From Corynebacterium suicordis DSM 45110 (GTDB lineage: Bacteria > Actinomycetota > Actinomycetes > Mycobacteriales > Mycobacteriaceae), in assembly GCF_015351405.1 (NCBI RefSeq), contig NZ_JADKMY010000001.1, positions 1,240,001 through 1,304,000 of the forward strand: a stretch of 64,000 nt of DNA, in the 5' to 3' direction. The position numbers and the translations under genes are program-made. Positions 54,400 through 63,208 of this stretch are shown here, in pieces. How positions within the stretch are numbered: position 1 is the first letter of the stretch; each line of letters starts with the position of its first letter. Under the pieces are notes generated by a model. It ran no database searches. It worked only from the letters and a program-made list of their open reading frames with translations, and was not told the origin of the DNA.

Positions 54400-56004
54400 A
54401 TGACTGGGAACCCATCGTCCGAAACCGAGTCCTTACACGAGCTGCAGGCTTCCAACCGCACGCTCGCTGCGCGCAATTCACAGTTGGTGACATTGCTGCA
54501 GTCCAGCCGCAACAAGCTGGAGGAGATTCACGGGCGTCTGGAGGCTCTGGGGGAGCCTCCCAGCACGTATGGCACCCTGCTCGCGGTGGGGAACAAGGGC
54601 CTGGAAGCGGAAGTTTTCACCGCTAACCGTCGCATGCGCGTGCCCGTATCTCCACTGGTTGATCAATCCACGATGGTGCCCGGTGCCACCGTGCGACTGG
54701 GTGAAGGCCAGCAGGTCGTGGAGGTCACCGGGGTGGAGGACTCCGGCGATATCGCGCAGGTCGTGGAAATCGTTGGCGAGCGCTTGATCATCGCTGACAA
54801 GCTGGGTGAGGAAACCGTGGTGAAGGCCGCAGGACCATTGCATAAGGCAGTGGTGAATAAGGACATCACTCCCGGGGATTCGGTGATCGTGGATCGCCGC
54901 TCCGGCTGGGCGTTTGAGGCTGTGCCACGCACGGAGGTCTCCAACCTGGTTCTGGAGGAGGTCCCGGATGTGTCCTACTCGGATATCGGTGGCTTGACCA
55001 GGCAGATCGAGCAGATCCGGGATGCCGTGGAACTCCCGTTCCTGCACCCGGAAATTTACGAGAAGTATGGCTTGCGCCCACCCAAGGGTGTGCTGTTGTA
55101 CGGCCCTCCCGGCAATGGCAAGACTTTGATCGCCAAGGCAGTGGCCAACTCGTTGGCCCAGCAGATCGGTGGCGCCAAGGGCGGCAGTGAGGGCGAAGGT
55201 GGCCGCGTGTCCTCCTACTTCCTCAACATCAAGGGCCCAGAACTGCTCAACAAGTTCGTGGGTGAGACCGAGCGCCAGGTGCGGCAGATCTTCGAGCAAG
55301 CCCGGCGCGTGGCCAGCTCCGGCAAGCCTGTCATCATCTTCTTCGATGAGATGGAAGCCATCTTCCGCACTCGTGGCACGGGTGTGAGCAGCGATATGGA
55401 ATCCACCGTGGTGCCACAGCTGCTGGCAGAGCTGGACGGTGTTGAGCAGGTGGAAAACGTGATCGTGATCGGTGCTTCCAACCGCGAAGAGCTCATCGAT
55501 CCCGCAGTGCTGCGCCCCGGCCGCCTGGATGTGAAGATCCGCGTGGAACGCCCCGATGCAGAAGGTGCCGCGGATATCCTCTCCAAGTACCTGACCGGTT
55601 CCATCCCCATCCACCCAGACCTGGTCGCGGAGCACGGATCTGCAGATGAGGCAGCGACGTTCCTGCGCCAGCACATCGTGTCCCAGATTTTCGAGCGCGA
55701 AGATGCCAAGCGCTATGTCACCCTCCACTTCGGTGACGGATCCTCACTGGATCTCTTCTGGTCTGACTTCGTCTCCGGCGCGATGTTGGCCAACATCGTG
55801 GATCGCGCCAAGACCTCCGCCATCAAGGCAGCATTGAAGTCCGAGCAGCAGGGAGCATCCGGGCTCACCCTGGAACACATCACCACGGCGGTGCAGGAGG
55901 AGGCCCGGGACAACGAGGATCTCCCGGACACCACCAACCCCGCAGAATGGGCTCGCATCTACGGCCACAGCAACAAGCGCGTGGTTGATATCTCCGTTCA
56001 CTAG
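54400..56004 (+). CDS. arc: AAA ATPase forming ring-shaped complexes (ARC, Mpa homologue)
   Basis: Hexameric unfoldase that recognises Pup-tagged proteins. 534 residues: N-terminal coiled coil (about 8-50) that binds Pup, OB-type ring domains (about 60-190), then the AAA module with Walker A GPPGNGKT near 234 and Walker B IIFFDEMEAIF near 311. The C-terminus ends VVDISVH and lacks the GQYL-type tail with which mycobacterial Mpa docks to the 20S proteasome. That fits the absence of prcA and prcB here: in corynebacteria ARC unfolds pupylated proteins without degrading them. Confidence 0.95.
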   Translation: MTGNPSSETESLHELQASNRTLAARNSQLVTLLQSSRNKLEEIHGRLEALGEPPSTYGTLLAVGNKGLEAEVFTANRRMRVPVSPLVDQSTMVPGATVRLGEGQQVVEVTGVEDSGDIAQVVEIVGERLIIADKLGEETVVKAAGPLHKAVVNKDITPGDSVIVDRRSGWAFEAVPRTEVSNLVLEEVPDVSYSDIGGLTRQIEQIRDAVELPFLHPEIYEKYGLRPPKGVLLYGPPGNGKTLIAKAVANSLAQQIGGAKGGSEGEGGRVSSYFLNIKGPELLNKFVGETERQVRQIFEQARRVASSGKPVIIFFDEMEAIFRTRGTGVSSDMESTVVPQLLAELDGVEQVENVIVIGASNREELIDPAVLRPGRLDVKIRVERPDAEGAADILSKYLTGSIPIHPDLVAEHGSADEAATFLRQHIVSQIFEREDAKRYVTLHFGDGSSLDLFWSDFVSGAMLANIVDRAKTSAIKAALKSEQQGASGLTLEHITTAVQEEARDNEDLPDTTNPAEWARIYGHSNKRVVDISVH

Positions 56005-56072
56005 TTCCAATCCACTCCATCCAGCTCACTCCATCCAATCCGCTCCATCCCATCCACGAGGACGTTTCATCC

Positions 56073-57632
56073 ATGCACATCATCGGCACCGAAATTGAAT
56101 ACGGCATCGTGGCAGTGGATCAGCCGGATGCCAGCCCCATCGAGACCTCCACCCAGGCCGTGGTGGCATATGCCCAGGCCAGCGGGCTCGGAATCAACCG
56201 ACGCACCCGCTGGGATTATCACAACGAGTCCCCGTTGCGGGACATCCGCGGGTTCGATCTGCGTCGCTACCGGTCCAACGCCGCCCCCTCCCTGGATCCC
56301 AACGCCCTGGGTGCAGCCAACGTGATCACCTCCGCCGGTGCACGCTTCTACGTGGATCATGCCCACCCCGAATACTCTTCCCCTGAGGTGTCATCTGCCT
56401 GGGACGCACTGATCTGGGATAAGGCCGGGGATCTGGTGATGCACCGAGCCGCCCAGGCTGCCGGGCAGGTGGAAGGCCAACCGCAGCTGAAGATCTACAA
56501 GAACAACGTGGACGGCAAGGGCGCCAGCTATGGCTCCCACGAGAACTACCTCTACCCACGAGAGCTGGACATCGAGGTTCTCCAACAAGCACTCATCCCG
56601 CACTTTGTGACCCGCCAGATCTTCACCGGCTCGGGACGCGTGGGCCTGGGCCAGATGGGTCAGGAGCCTGGGTTCCAGCTTTCCCAGCGCGCTGATTACA
56701 TCGAGACCACCGTGTCCCTCGAAACCACGCTGAACCGTGGCATCATCAACACCCGCGATGAGCCTCATTCCACCGCCGATTCCTGGCGTCGGCTGCATGT
56801 GATTATTGGCGACGCCAACATGGCCGAAACCGCGAATTACCTCAAGTTCGGCTCCACAGCGCTCGTGCTCAAGGCAGTAGCGCTGGGAGCTGACTTCGCG
56901 GATCTCCAACTACTGGAGCCAGTCAAAGCCGTGCGCCAGGTATCCCGGGATCTCACGTGCACGCAGCCGCTGGACTTCTACGGCAAGCGCTCACTCACGG
57001 CCATCGAAACGCAGCGGGAGATTCTGAGCCGAGTGCGCAATACGCTAGGTGCTGATCAGGTAGGCGCAGATCAAGAAAGCGCTGATCAGCTCAGCGATGA
57101 TGACCAGCGAGTGCTTCAGGAATGGGAGGAGATCCTGGACATGCTGGCCACCGATCCGCTCAGCACCGCGGACAGGCTGGACTGGACTGCCAAATTGGCT
57201 CTGATCAACGGCTATCGAGCCCGAGGATTGGAGTGGGGAGATCCCCGCTTGTCCCTGCTGGATATCCAGTACACGGACATCGATCCTGCCCGCAGCCTGT
57301 ACCACGCACTTGTGAAGCGGGGGAGGATGCGCACGCTTGCCGATCCAGCAGACATTGAGGCTGCAGCCATCAACGCTCCCACGGACACCCGCGCCTGGCT
57401 GCGTGGCTATGTGGTGAGCAATTTCTCCGAGCAGATCTTGGCTGCCAACTGGGACAGCCTCATCCTGGATCTGGCCCACGGTCAGCATCCAGCGACACAG
57501 ATCCGCATGGATGAGCCACTCCAGTTCACCCAGGCTCAGGTGTTGGGTGAGACCGGTGCGCAGCTGAGTCTCGAGGAATTGGTTCGCAGGATCGGGGAGA
57601 TTAATGAGGCTGCGGTGGGTGGCGTCGGTTAA
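56073..57632 (+). CDS. dop: Pup deamidase/depupylase Dop
   Basis: Carboxylate-amine ligase fold enzyme that converts the C-terminal Gln of Pup to Glu and removes Pup from targets. 519 residues; N-terminal IGTEIEYGIVAVDQPDAS carries the metal-binding glutamates and the catalytic aspartate region, followed by RWDYHNESPLRD, the loop characteristic of Dop, and YKNNVDGKGASYGSHENYL. The stretch around 327-345 (GADQVGADQESADQ) looks like a short local duplication in a surface loop. Pup encoded next ends in Gln, so Dop is needed before ligation. Confidence 0.95.
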   Translation: MHIIGTEIEYGIVAVDQPDASPIETSTQAVVAYAQASGLGINRRTRWDYHNESPLRDIRGFDLRRYRSNAAPSLDPNALGAANVITSAGARFYVDHAHPEYSSPEVSSAWDALIWDKAGDLVMHRAAQAAGQVEGQPQLKIYKNNVDGKGASYGSHENYLYPRELDIEVLQQALIPHFVTRQIFTGSGRVGLGQMGQEPGFQLSQRADYIETTVSLETTLNRGIINTRDEPHSTADSWRRLHVIIGDANMAETANYLKFGSTALVLKAVALGADFADLQLLEPVKAVRQVSRDLTCTQPLDFYGKRSLTAIETQREILSRVRNTLGADQVGADQESADQLSDDDQRVLQEWEEILDMLATDPLSTADRLDWTAKLALINGYRARGLEWGDPRLSLLDIQYTDIDPARSLYHALVKRGRMRTLADPADIEAAAINAPTDTRAWLRGYVVSNFSEQILAANWDSLILDLAHGQHPATQIRMDEPLQFTQAQVLGETGAQLSLEELVRRIGEINEAAVGGVG

Positions 57633-57687
57633 AAAGGGAAAGTACGCGCGTTAAGATAGGACACACTAACCAGGAAGCGAGGGCCAG

Positions 57688-57879
57688 ATGACTACAGGTG
57701 GACAAATTAATGCCGGCGGTGGCCGCGGCCGGGATGATTCCGCGATCGAGGACACCGAATCCCAGTCCGGACAGGTGCAGGTCACTGGAACGGATGATCT
57801 GTTGGATGAGATCGACGGTTTGCTGGAAAACAACGCCGAGGAATTTGTGCGCGCATACGTGCAAAAGGGCGGACAGTGA
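57688..57879 (+). CDS. pup: Prokaryotic ubiquitin-like protein Pup
   Basis: 63 residues, intrinsically disordered N-terminus rich in Gly, Gln and Asp, then the helix-forming DDLLDEIDGLLENNAEEFVRAYVQKGGQ region (quoted only in part by its ends: DDLLDEIDG and FVRAYVQKGGQ) that docks to ARC and PafA. The last residue is Gln, so it must be deamidated by Dop before PafA can attach it to lysines. Shine-Dalgarno AGGAAGCGAGG precedes the ATG. Its stop overlaps the pafA start by four bases (GTGA). Confidence 0.97.
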   Translation: MTTGGQINAGGGRGRDDSAIEDTESQSGQVQVTGTDDLLDEIDGLLENNAEEFVRAYVQKGGQ

Positions 57880-59357
57880 GCGTTTCAGAAACGCCAGCTC
57901 AGGTGGATTCCGGCGGGGTCAACGTGCGCCGCATCATGGGTCTGGAGACTGAATACGGCATCACGAATGTGCTGAACTCGGCGCGTCGGATGGGGCCGGA
58001 TGAGATTGCGCGCGAGCTTTTTGAACCGATCACCCGGGAGTACCGGAGCTCGAATATCTACACCAGCAATGCCTCGCGCTTGTACTTGGATGTGGGCTCA
58101 CACCCGGAAATCGCCACGGCGGAATGCGATTCTCTGCACCAGCTCATCGCTTATGACCGTGCGGGCGAAGCCACCCTGCATGAGATGGCTGTGGACGCGG
58201 AGTCTCGGCTGGCGGAAAGGGGAGTCGGCGGGCAGATCTACCTGCTCAAGAACAACACAGACTCCCTGGGCAATTCCTATGGATGCCACGAAAATTACCT
58301 CATCAGCCGGAAGGTGCCGCTCAAGGCGCTGAGTAAGCAGCTGCTGCCGTTCCTGGTTACCCGGCAGTTGATGTGTGGTGCGGGCAAGATCTCCATTCCC
58401 ACGCAAGGCGCACCAAACGAGAACTTTGAGGCTGGGTTTGTGATGAGCCAGCGTGCTGACCACGTGTGGGAGGGCGTGTCCAGTGCCACCACGCGCTCCC
58501 GGCCCATCATCAATACCCGCGATGAGCCGCATGCGGATTCCACCAAGTACCGCCGCCTGCACGTGATCGTGGGTGACTCCAACATGTCGGAGGTGACCAC
58601 CGCGCTGAAGGTGGGATCCACGCTGTTGGTGCTGGAGCTCATCGAGGCCGGCGTGCCACTGCCGGATTTTGAGATTGCCAACGAGATCCGCTCCATCCGC
58701 GATATCGCCCGCGATTTCACCGGGACCGTGCCTTTGCGGTTGCGCAGCGGAAAGGAATCTACCCCGCTGGAAATCCAGCGGGCATTCCACGCTGCGGCCA
58801 AGAAGTGGCTAGAGGAAGAGCGTCCGGACACGCACCGCGATGAGGTAGGTCTGCGCGGAACCCCGCGGGAGCAGCTAGAACCCGTGGTGGAGCTGTGGGG
58901 CAGGGTCTTGGACTGCTTCGATACCGGCGACTTCTCCTCGGTGAACACCGAAGTTGATTGGGTGATCAAGAAGACCCTCATGGATCGCATGGCTGCCCGC
59001 GGCAACTTGGCTCCGGCCGATCCTCGACTGAGCCAGATTGATCTGACGTATCACGACATCAACCCGAATCGTGGCCTGTTCCACGTGCTGGTCAAGCGCG
59101 GGATGGCGCAGAGCCTGGTGAGCCCAGAGGACATCGCCCGAGCCCAGGTGCATGCCCCGGCGACTACCCGCGCCTCTCTGCGCGGCCGCTTCCTCACTGC
59201 GGCGCGCGAACACGGTGCTTCGGTGAACGTAGATTGGATGCGGCTGAAGATCAACGGCGAGCACAGCATGGAAGCTGTGCTGGGCGACCCATTCTCCGAG
59301 GTAGACGAGCGCGTGGAATCGATGATCCAGATGATGAGCGGTTTGGATCAGTCTTGA
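57876..59357 (+). CDS. pafA: Pup ligase PafA
   Basis: Attaches Pup through its C-terminal Glu to lysine side chains of target proteins with ATP. 493 residues; RIMGLETEYGITNVLNSAR near residue 15 holds the metal-binding glutamates, LYLDVGSHPEIATAEC and LKNNTDSLGNSYGCHENYL follow. The start is GTG 57876 overlapping the pup stop; the conserved part begins about 10 residues in. In mycobacteria prcB and prcA lie between pup and pafA; here they are absent. The stop overlaps pafB. Confidence 0.96.
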   Translation: MSVSETPAQVDSGGVNVRRIMGLETEYGITNVLNSARRMGPDEIARELFEPITREYRSSNIYTSNASRLYLDVGSHPEIATAECDSLHQLIAYDRAGEATLHEMAVDAESRLAERGVGGQIYLLKNNTDSLGNSYGCHENYLISRKVPLKALSKQLLPFLVTRQLMCGAGKISIPTQGAPNENFEAGFVMSQRADHVWEGVSSATTRSRPIINTRDEPHADSTKYRRLHVIVGDSNMSEVTTALKVGSTLLVLELIEAGVPLPDFEIANEIRSIRDIARDFTGTVPLRLRSGKESTPLEIQRAFHAAAKKWLEEERPDTHRDEVGLRGTPREQLEPVVELWGRVLDCFDTGDFSSVNTEVDWVIKKTLMDRMAARGNLAPADPRLSQIDLTYHDINPNRGLFHVLVKRGMAQSLVSPEDIARAQVHAPATTRASLRGRFLTAAREHGASVNVDWMRLKINGEHSMEAVLGDPFSEVDERVESMIQMMSGLDQS

Positions 59358-60343
59358 GCACACCCACGCCACCTTCACGCAACGCGCCGGTCCCGGTGAC
59401 CTGGGATTCCGGTGCTGCGCGGCTCTTCAACCTGGTGATAGCCCTGATCAATTCACCCGCTCCTCGCAGCACCGATTGGATTCTGAGCAACGTTGCTGGC
59501 TACGACGCCGAAAAGCCAGAAACCAATCGCAAGCGCTTTCACCGAGATAGGGCAGCGCTGGCACCCTTTGGCGTAATCCTCACCGCTCATCCTTCCGATG
59601 ACGGCAAGGAGCTGTGGAGCGTGGATAGCGAAGCGCTCTTCTTGCCAGACATGGACTTTTCCCCGGAAGAATCCGAAGTGCTGGTGGCTGCAGCGCGGTG
59701 GAATCAATCCGAATCACTCTCCGAGGCAGCAACTTCCGCTTACCGGAAACTTGCCGCGGCGGGTCTGCAGCGTGGAATGGGGGAGGCGGTGATCCCCTCC
59801 GTTCCAGACCACACCGAACTGGATCAGGGGTCGGTGGAAGCTATCTTCCGCGCTTTGGATAAGGGCGTGCGTTTGCAGTTCAATTACTACCCTTCGCTGC
59901 TGGAGGAACCTGTCGTTCGCACAGTAGAGCCCTGGGCATATGGAGCTGTGGACGGGAAGATCTACCTCACCGGGTTTGATATGGATCGCCAGCAACAGCG
60001 CACCTTCCGCCTGGCGCGCATCGCCGAGGTAGAAGCGTTGCCAGAATTCAGCACGCATCCGGCCCCGCAACTTCCCAGCCAAGAGCTCATTCGCAGAGGT
60101 TTGGCAGCGGCGGGAACCTATATCACCGCGCGCCTGCATTTCCCAGCTGATTCTGGTGCCGAAGAACTGCGCGCGCTGTGCGATGAAGCTGGGCAGATCG
60201 GGCCCGTGGATCGCACATGGCTGGTGCGCACCGCAGCGGCATACGCCCCAGATGTGATCGTGCGGGAACCGCAAGACGTGGTGGATGACGTGATTGCTCT
60301 GCTCACTTCGCTCGCTGAAAGCTCGGAGGCCTCACCCTCATGA
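59354..60343 (+). CDS. pafB: WYL-domain transcriptional regulator PafB
   Basis: 329 residues from TTG 59354, which overlaps the pafA stop by four bases (TTGA); the frame is open further upstream inside pafA but would be too long. N-terminal winged helix (NLVIALINSPAPRSTDWILSNVAGYD), then a WYL domain (LDKGVRLQFNYYP, RTVEPWAYGAVDGKIYLTGFDMD) and a C-terminal extension. In mycobacteria PafB and PafC form a heterodimer that activates the RecA-independent DNA damage response. It does not act in pupylation itself despite the gene name. Confidence 0.93.
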   Translation: MSTPTPPSRNAPVPVTWDSGAARLFNLVIALINSPAPRSTDWILSNVAGYDAEKPETNRKRFHRDRAALAPFGVILTAHPSDDGKELWSVDSEALFLPDMDFSPEESEVLVAAARWNQSESLSEAATSAYRKLAAAGLQRGMGEAVIPSVPDHTELDQGSVEAIFRALDKGVRLQFNYYPSLLEEPVVRTVEPWAYGAVDGKIYLTGFDMDRQQQRTFRLARIAEVEALPEFSTHPAPQLPSQELIRRGLAAAGTYITARLHFPADSGAEELRALCDEAGQIGPVDRTWLVRTAAAYAPDVIVREPQDVVDDVIALLTSLAESSEASPS

Positions 60344-61344
60344 CATCGCCAGCATCTCCCAACAAACCCGGACAGCAGCTCGCCCAAAGTGTGAATGTGC
60401 TGGCCTGGTTCCGCGCGCATCCCGAAGGCACGTTCATGCAGGCCTCCGCGCAATTGGGCATCCCGGTGGCCCAGCTGAAGCATGAACTCACGCAGCTCTC
60501 CCTGTGCGGCCTGCCGGGATATTTTCCCGGCTCACTGGTGGAAGTGGCGATGGATAAGACCACCGCGCGGGTGGAGTTCACCGCCGGGATGGATAGGCCC
60601 CTCGCGCTCACCCCGATGGAAGCCGGCGTGCTGCTCTTCAGCCTAGAAGCGCTGCGCAGCACCTTGCCGGAAGAACAGCAGCCAGCTGTGCAAAAGGTAT
60701 CCGGGAAGATCCGCGGGCTCTTAGCCGCGGCCCGCGATAAGCAGCCGGTGGAGAATGCTCTGGACGGGGCCGAGGTGGCGTCGGGAAAAAAGGACGGTGA
60801 ATCCACGAACCACAGCGAGGCACCGGGCCTACGGCAACGCGTGATGGAAGCCGTGCGGGAACGGCGGCAGCTGGAGGTGCGGTATCGCTCGACAAGTAGT
60901 GACACCACCACGACGCGCAGCCTCAACCCAGATCACGTGGCGATGATCAACGGGGAAACGTATGTGTGGGGCAGGGAAGCGGGGCGCGAACAGCGTTCCT
61001 ACGCGCTGTCCCGGATGCAAGTTTTGGAGGTGGGGGAGCCGGGGAGTGCCGAGGGGAAACCACAGGTTCCTACCTTGGATCACACAGACCCCTTCAATTT
61101 TGAAGCCTCGACGGATTGGGGAACGCTGTGCCTTTCCCCAGAGTTGGCGTGGATGCTGGAGTACTACCCAATGTGGCTGGTAGAAGAGAAGGAAGCACCA
61201 CTCGTCAGCATCCCCGATACGGGCGCGTGGTTGGAAAGATTCTGCATCGCTTATGGCGAGAACATCACTGTGATGGCTCCCGAATCGTTGAAGAATCGCG
61301 TGAGCCATCGTGCTAAAAACGGCTTACGGGCTTATACTAAATAA
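60340..61344 (+). CDS. pafC: WYL-domain transcriptional regulator PafC
   Basis: 334 residues, overlapping pafB by four bases (ATGA), consistent with an obligate heterodimer made by translational coupling. N-terminal helix-turn-helix (FMQASAQLGIPVAQLKHELTQL), LTPMEAGVLLFSLEAL, then a WYL domain (RRQLEVRYRS, RSLNPDHVAMINGETYVWGRE). The linker near residues 140-165 is polar and includes a copy of the recurring GGCGTCG motif in its DNA. Confidence 0.92.
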   Translation: MTSPASPNKPGQQLAQSVNVLAWFRAHPEGTFMQASAQLGIPVAQLKHELTQLSLCGLPGYFPGSLVEVAMDKTTARVEFTAGMDRPLALTPMEAGVLLFSLEALRSTLPEEQQPAVQKVSGKIRGLLAAARDKQPVENALDGAEVASGKKDGESTNHSEAPGLRQRVMEAVRERRQLEVRYRSTSSDTTTTRSLNPDHVAMINGETYVWGREAGREQRSYALSRMQVLEVGEPGSAEGKPQVPTLDHTDPFNFEASTDWGTLCLSPELAWMLEYYPMWLVEEKEAPLVSIPDTGAWLERFCIAYGENITVMAPESLKNRVSHRAKNGLRAYTK

Positions 61345-61373
61345 ATCTTTGCAGCAGCCAATGTTCCACTAAA

Positions 61374-61392
61374 TCGCCAGGAAAAATGGCGA
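61374..61392 (+). promoter_or_regulatory. Short hairpin in the pafC-tatA gap
   Basis: TCGCCA and TGGCGA enclose GGAAAAA (about 61374-61392), 34 bases upstream of the tatA ATG. No T run follows, so it is more likely an mRNA leader hairpin than a terminator. Confidence 0.4.
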
Positions 61393-61426
61393 GGAGCATT
61401 GGAAAAACCCCTTCGAAAGGTGTCGT

Positions 61427-61912
61427 ATGTCTCTCCCCGGTGGCTGGGATCTCGTAATCATTGCTCTTGTCATTCTGGTTCTCTTCGGAGCAACCCGCCT
61501 GCCAAATGCAGCCCGCTCCCTGGGGCGTTCCATGCGCATCTTCAAGTCCGAAATGGACGAGATGAAGACCGATAAGGCTCCAGAAAAGGCCGCTGCTGAG
61601 CAGCACGCGCTGACCAACGAGCAGCAGATCATCGATCAGCAGCCAGTGCAGAACTTTGGACAACAGCCCGCTCCACAGGCACAGCCAGTGCAGCAGTCAG
61701 CTCAGCAGTACGCACAGCCAACCCAGCCGGTGCAGCAGCCAGCCCAGCAGTACGCACAGCCAACCCAGCCAGTGCAGCAGCAGCCAGTACAGCCTGCCCA
61801 GCCACAGGCAAACGCCGTACCAGTGCAGAACCCCAACGACGGCGTGACCGGTGGCCCCATCCACCCAGAGACCAACGGACAGGCTCCACAGCAGCCAGGT
61901 CAGCAGAACTAA
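61427..61912 (+). CDS. tatA: Sec-independent translocase subunit TatA with Gln/Pro-rich tail
   Basis: Pore-forming subunit of the twin-arginine system that exports folded proteins. The membrane helix ([22 protein letters not shown], residues 3-24) and amphipathic helix ([20 protein letters not shown]) are canonical. The tail is unusually long: the protein has 161 residues against roughly 90-105 for many corynebacterial TatA proteins, and residues 60-160 are Gln/Pro/Ala repeats including two copies of a 14-residue unit. AAAGG precedes the ATG. Confidence 0.94.
   Translation: MSLPGGWDLVIIALVILVLFGATRLPNAARSLGRSMRIFKSEMDEMKTDKAPEKAAAEQHALTNEQQIIDQQPVQNFGQQPAPQAQPVQQSAQQYAQPTQPVQQPAQQYAQPTQPVQQQPVQPAQPQANAVPVQNPNDGVTGGPIHPETNGQAPQQPGQQN
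61703..61780 (+). repeat. Two 42-base tandem repeats in tatA
   Basis: Copies begin at 61703 and 61745; the second is 36 bases identical except for one G to A. They encode [14 protein letters not shown]-like units. Such repeats can change number by slippage and alter tail length. Confidence 0.85.
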
Positions 61913-61950
61913 GCCCTCCCTCTTTACACCAGATCGAGGCTTAAAACCCG

Positions 61951-63135
61951 ATGAGCTCCACAGCCCCTGAATCCGCCACACCCATCCCTTCCGTGCCTCC
62001 GGCCACGAAGAAGATGCGGGGCAAGGCGCGCAAGCTCAAGAAGCCGAAGTCCGCCGATGGCTCCATGAGCATCGTCGCGCACATCGAAGAGTTGCGCAGG
62101 CGCGTATTCATCGCGCTGCTGGGAATCTTGGCCGGAACCGTCCTCGGTTACATCTGGTACGGCACGGCTGTGGGGCCCATCCCATCTCTGGGCGATATCC
62201 TGCGCGAACCTTATTGTTCTCTGCCCCCAGAGATGCGCTTCGGCTCCAATGATGGTGAATGTAAATTGCTCGCCACCACTCCTTTCGAGATGTTCTTGCT
62301 GCGCCTCAAGGTTGGTTCCTTGGCTGGCCTGGTTTTCTCCTCGCCAGTCTGGCTGGGGCAAATCTGGGGATTCGTGACCCCGGGCTTGAAGAAGAATGAG
62401 CGCCGTTGGGCTCTGGGCGTCTCCTTCGCCGCCAGTTTCCTGTTCGTGGCTGGCGCGATCATGGCCTACTTCGTGCTCTCTGTCGGCCTGGAATTCCTGC
62501 TGGGAATCGGCGATGAAGCGCAGATCGCCGCCCTGAACGGTACCGAGTACTTCGGCTTCGCCATCTCCCTGCTGCTGATCTTCGGCGTCTCCTTTGAGGT
62601 GCCTCTGCTCACCGTGTTGCTCAACGCTGCGGGCATCATTTCCTATAAGGATCTCAACGAGAAGCGGCGCTACATCATCGCTTTCCTTTTCGTCTTCGCG
62701 GCGGTCATCACCCCAGGCCAGGAACCTATTTCCATGGTCTTCCTGGCAGTGGCTCTGTGCCTGTTGATGGAGATTGCCACCCAGATCGCCCGCGTGAACG
62801 ATAAGCGCCGGGCAGCCAAGAAGCGCGAAGAGTGGATGGATCTGGATGATTCCGAATCTTCCACCATCGAAGAGGCCATGCCTCTCGGGGAAGCAGATCC
62901 TGTTCTCGACGCCGCCAGTGCCGTCACCGCCTCGAGCATTTCCCCTACGGATGGTCTCAGCAACCAGTTCGGTGAGCCCGTGACCGCCACGCCCGCCCCG
63001 CGGAGCAGCAGCGGCGCCCGGCCGATGCAGGAAGACGTCTACGGCCGTCGCACTGGCCTAGATCTGCAGAACAGCCAGAACCCCAACAATCCGGGGAACT
63101 CCACTGGCCATGATTATTTCGATGATGTGCTGTAG
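61951..63135 (+). CDS. tatC: Sec-independent translocase subunit TatC
   Basis: Twin-arginine signal receptor of the Tat system. Residues 40-280 contain the six membrane segments with the conserved HIEELRRRVFIAL at the start, PFEMFLLRLKVG and WGFVTPGLKKNERRW. The 394-residue length is more than 100 above the catalytic core; the extra C-terminal part (about 290-394) is acidic, then Ala/Ser/Asn-rich and probably disordered. It follows tatA by 38 bases. Confidence 0.95.
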   Translation: MSSTAPESATPIPSVPPATKKMRGKARKLKKPKSADGSMSIVAHIEELRRRVFIALLGILAGTVLGYIWYGTAVGPIPSLGDILREPYCSLPPEMRFGSNDGECKLLATTPFEMFLLRLKVGSLAGLVFSSPVWLGQIWGFVTPGLKKNERRWALGVSFAASFLFVAGAIMAYFVLSVGLEFLLGIGDEAQIAALNGTEYFGFAISLLLIFGVSFEVPLLTVLLNAAGIISYKDLNEKRRYIIAFLFVFAAVITPGQEPISMVFLAVALCLLMEIATQIARVNDKRRAAKKREEWMDLDDSESSTIEEAMPLGEADPVLDAASAVTASSISPTDGLSNQFGEPVTATPAPRSSSGARPMQEDVYGRRTGLDLQNSQNPNNPGNSTGHDYFDDVL

Positions 63136-63163
63136 CTCCCGCATCAAATTCTGAAGTCCCCAA

Positions 63164-63198
63164 CCTGCCGCCGTCACTCATTTAGTGGCGGCGGTAGG
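63164..63198 (+). terminator. Terminator-like hairpin after tatC overlapping the helY promoter
   Basis: CCTGCCGCCGTCACT (63164-63178) pairs with AGTGGCGGCGGTAGG (63184-63198) over 15 positions with two G-U pairs and a CATTT loop. The tail CTCGTTTG is only weakly T-rich. The 3' arm includes the first bases of TAGGCT (63195-63200), the presumed helY -10 box. Confidence 0.65.
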
Positions 63199-63208
63199 CT
63201 CGTTTGTG

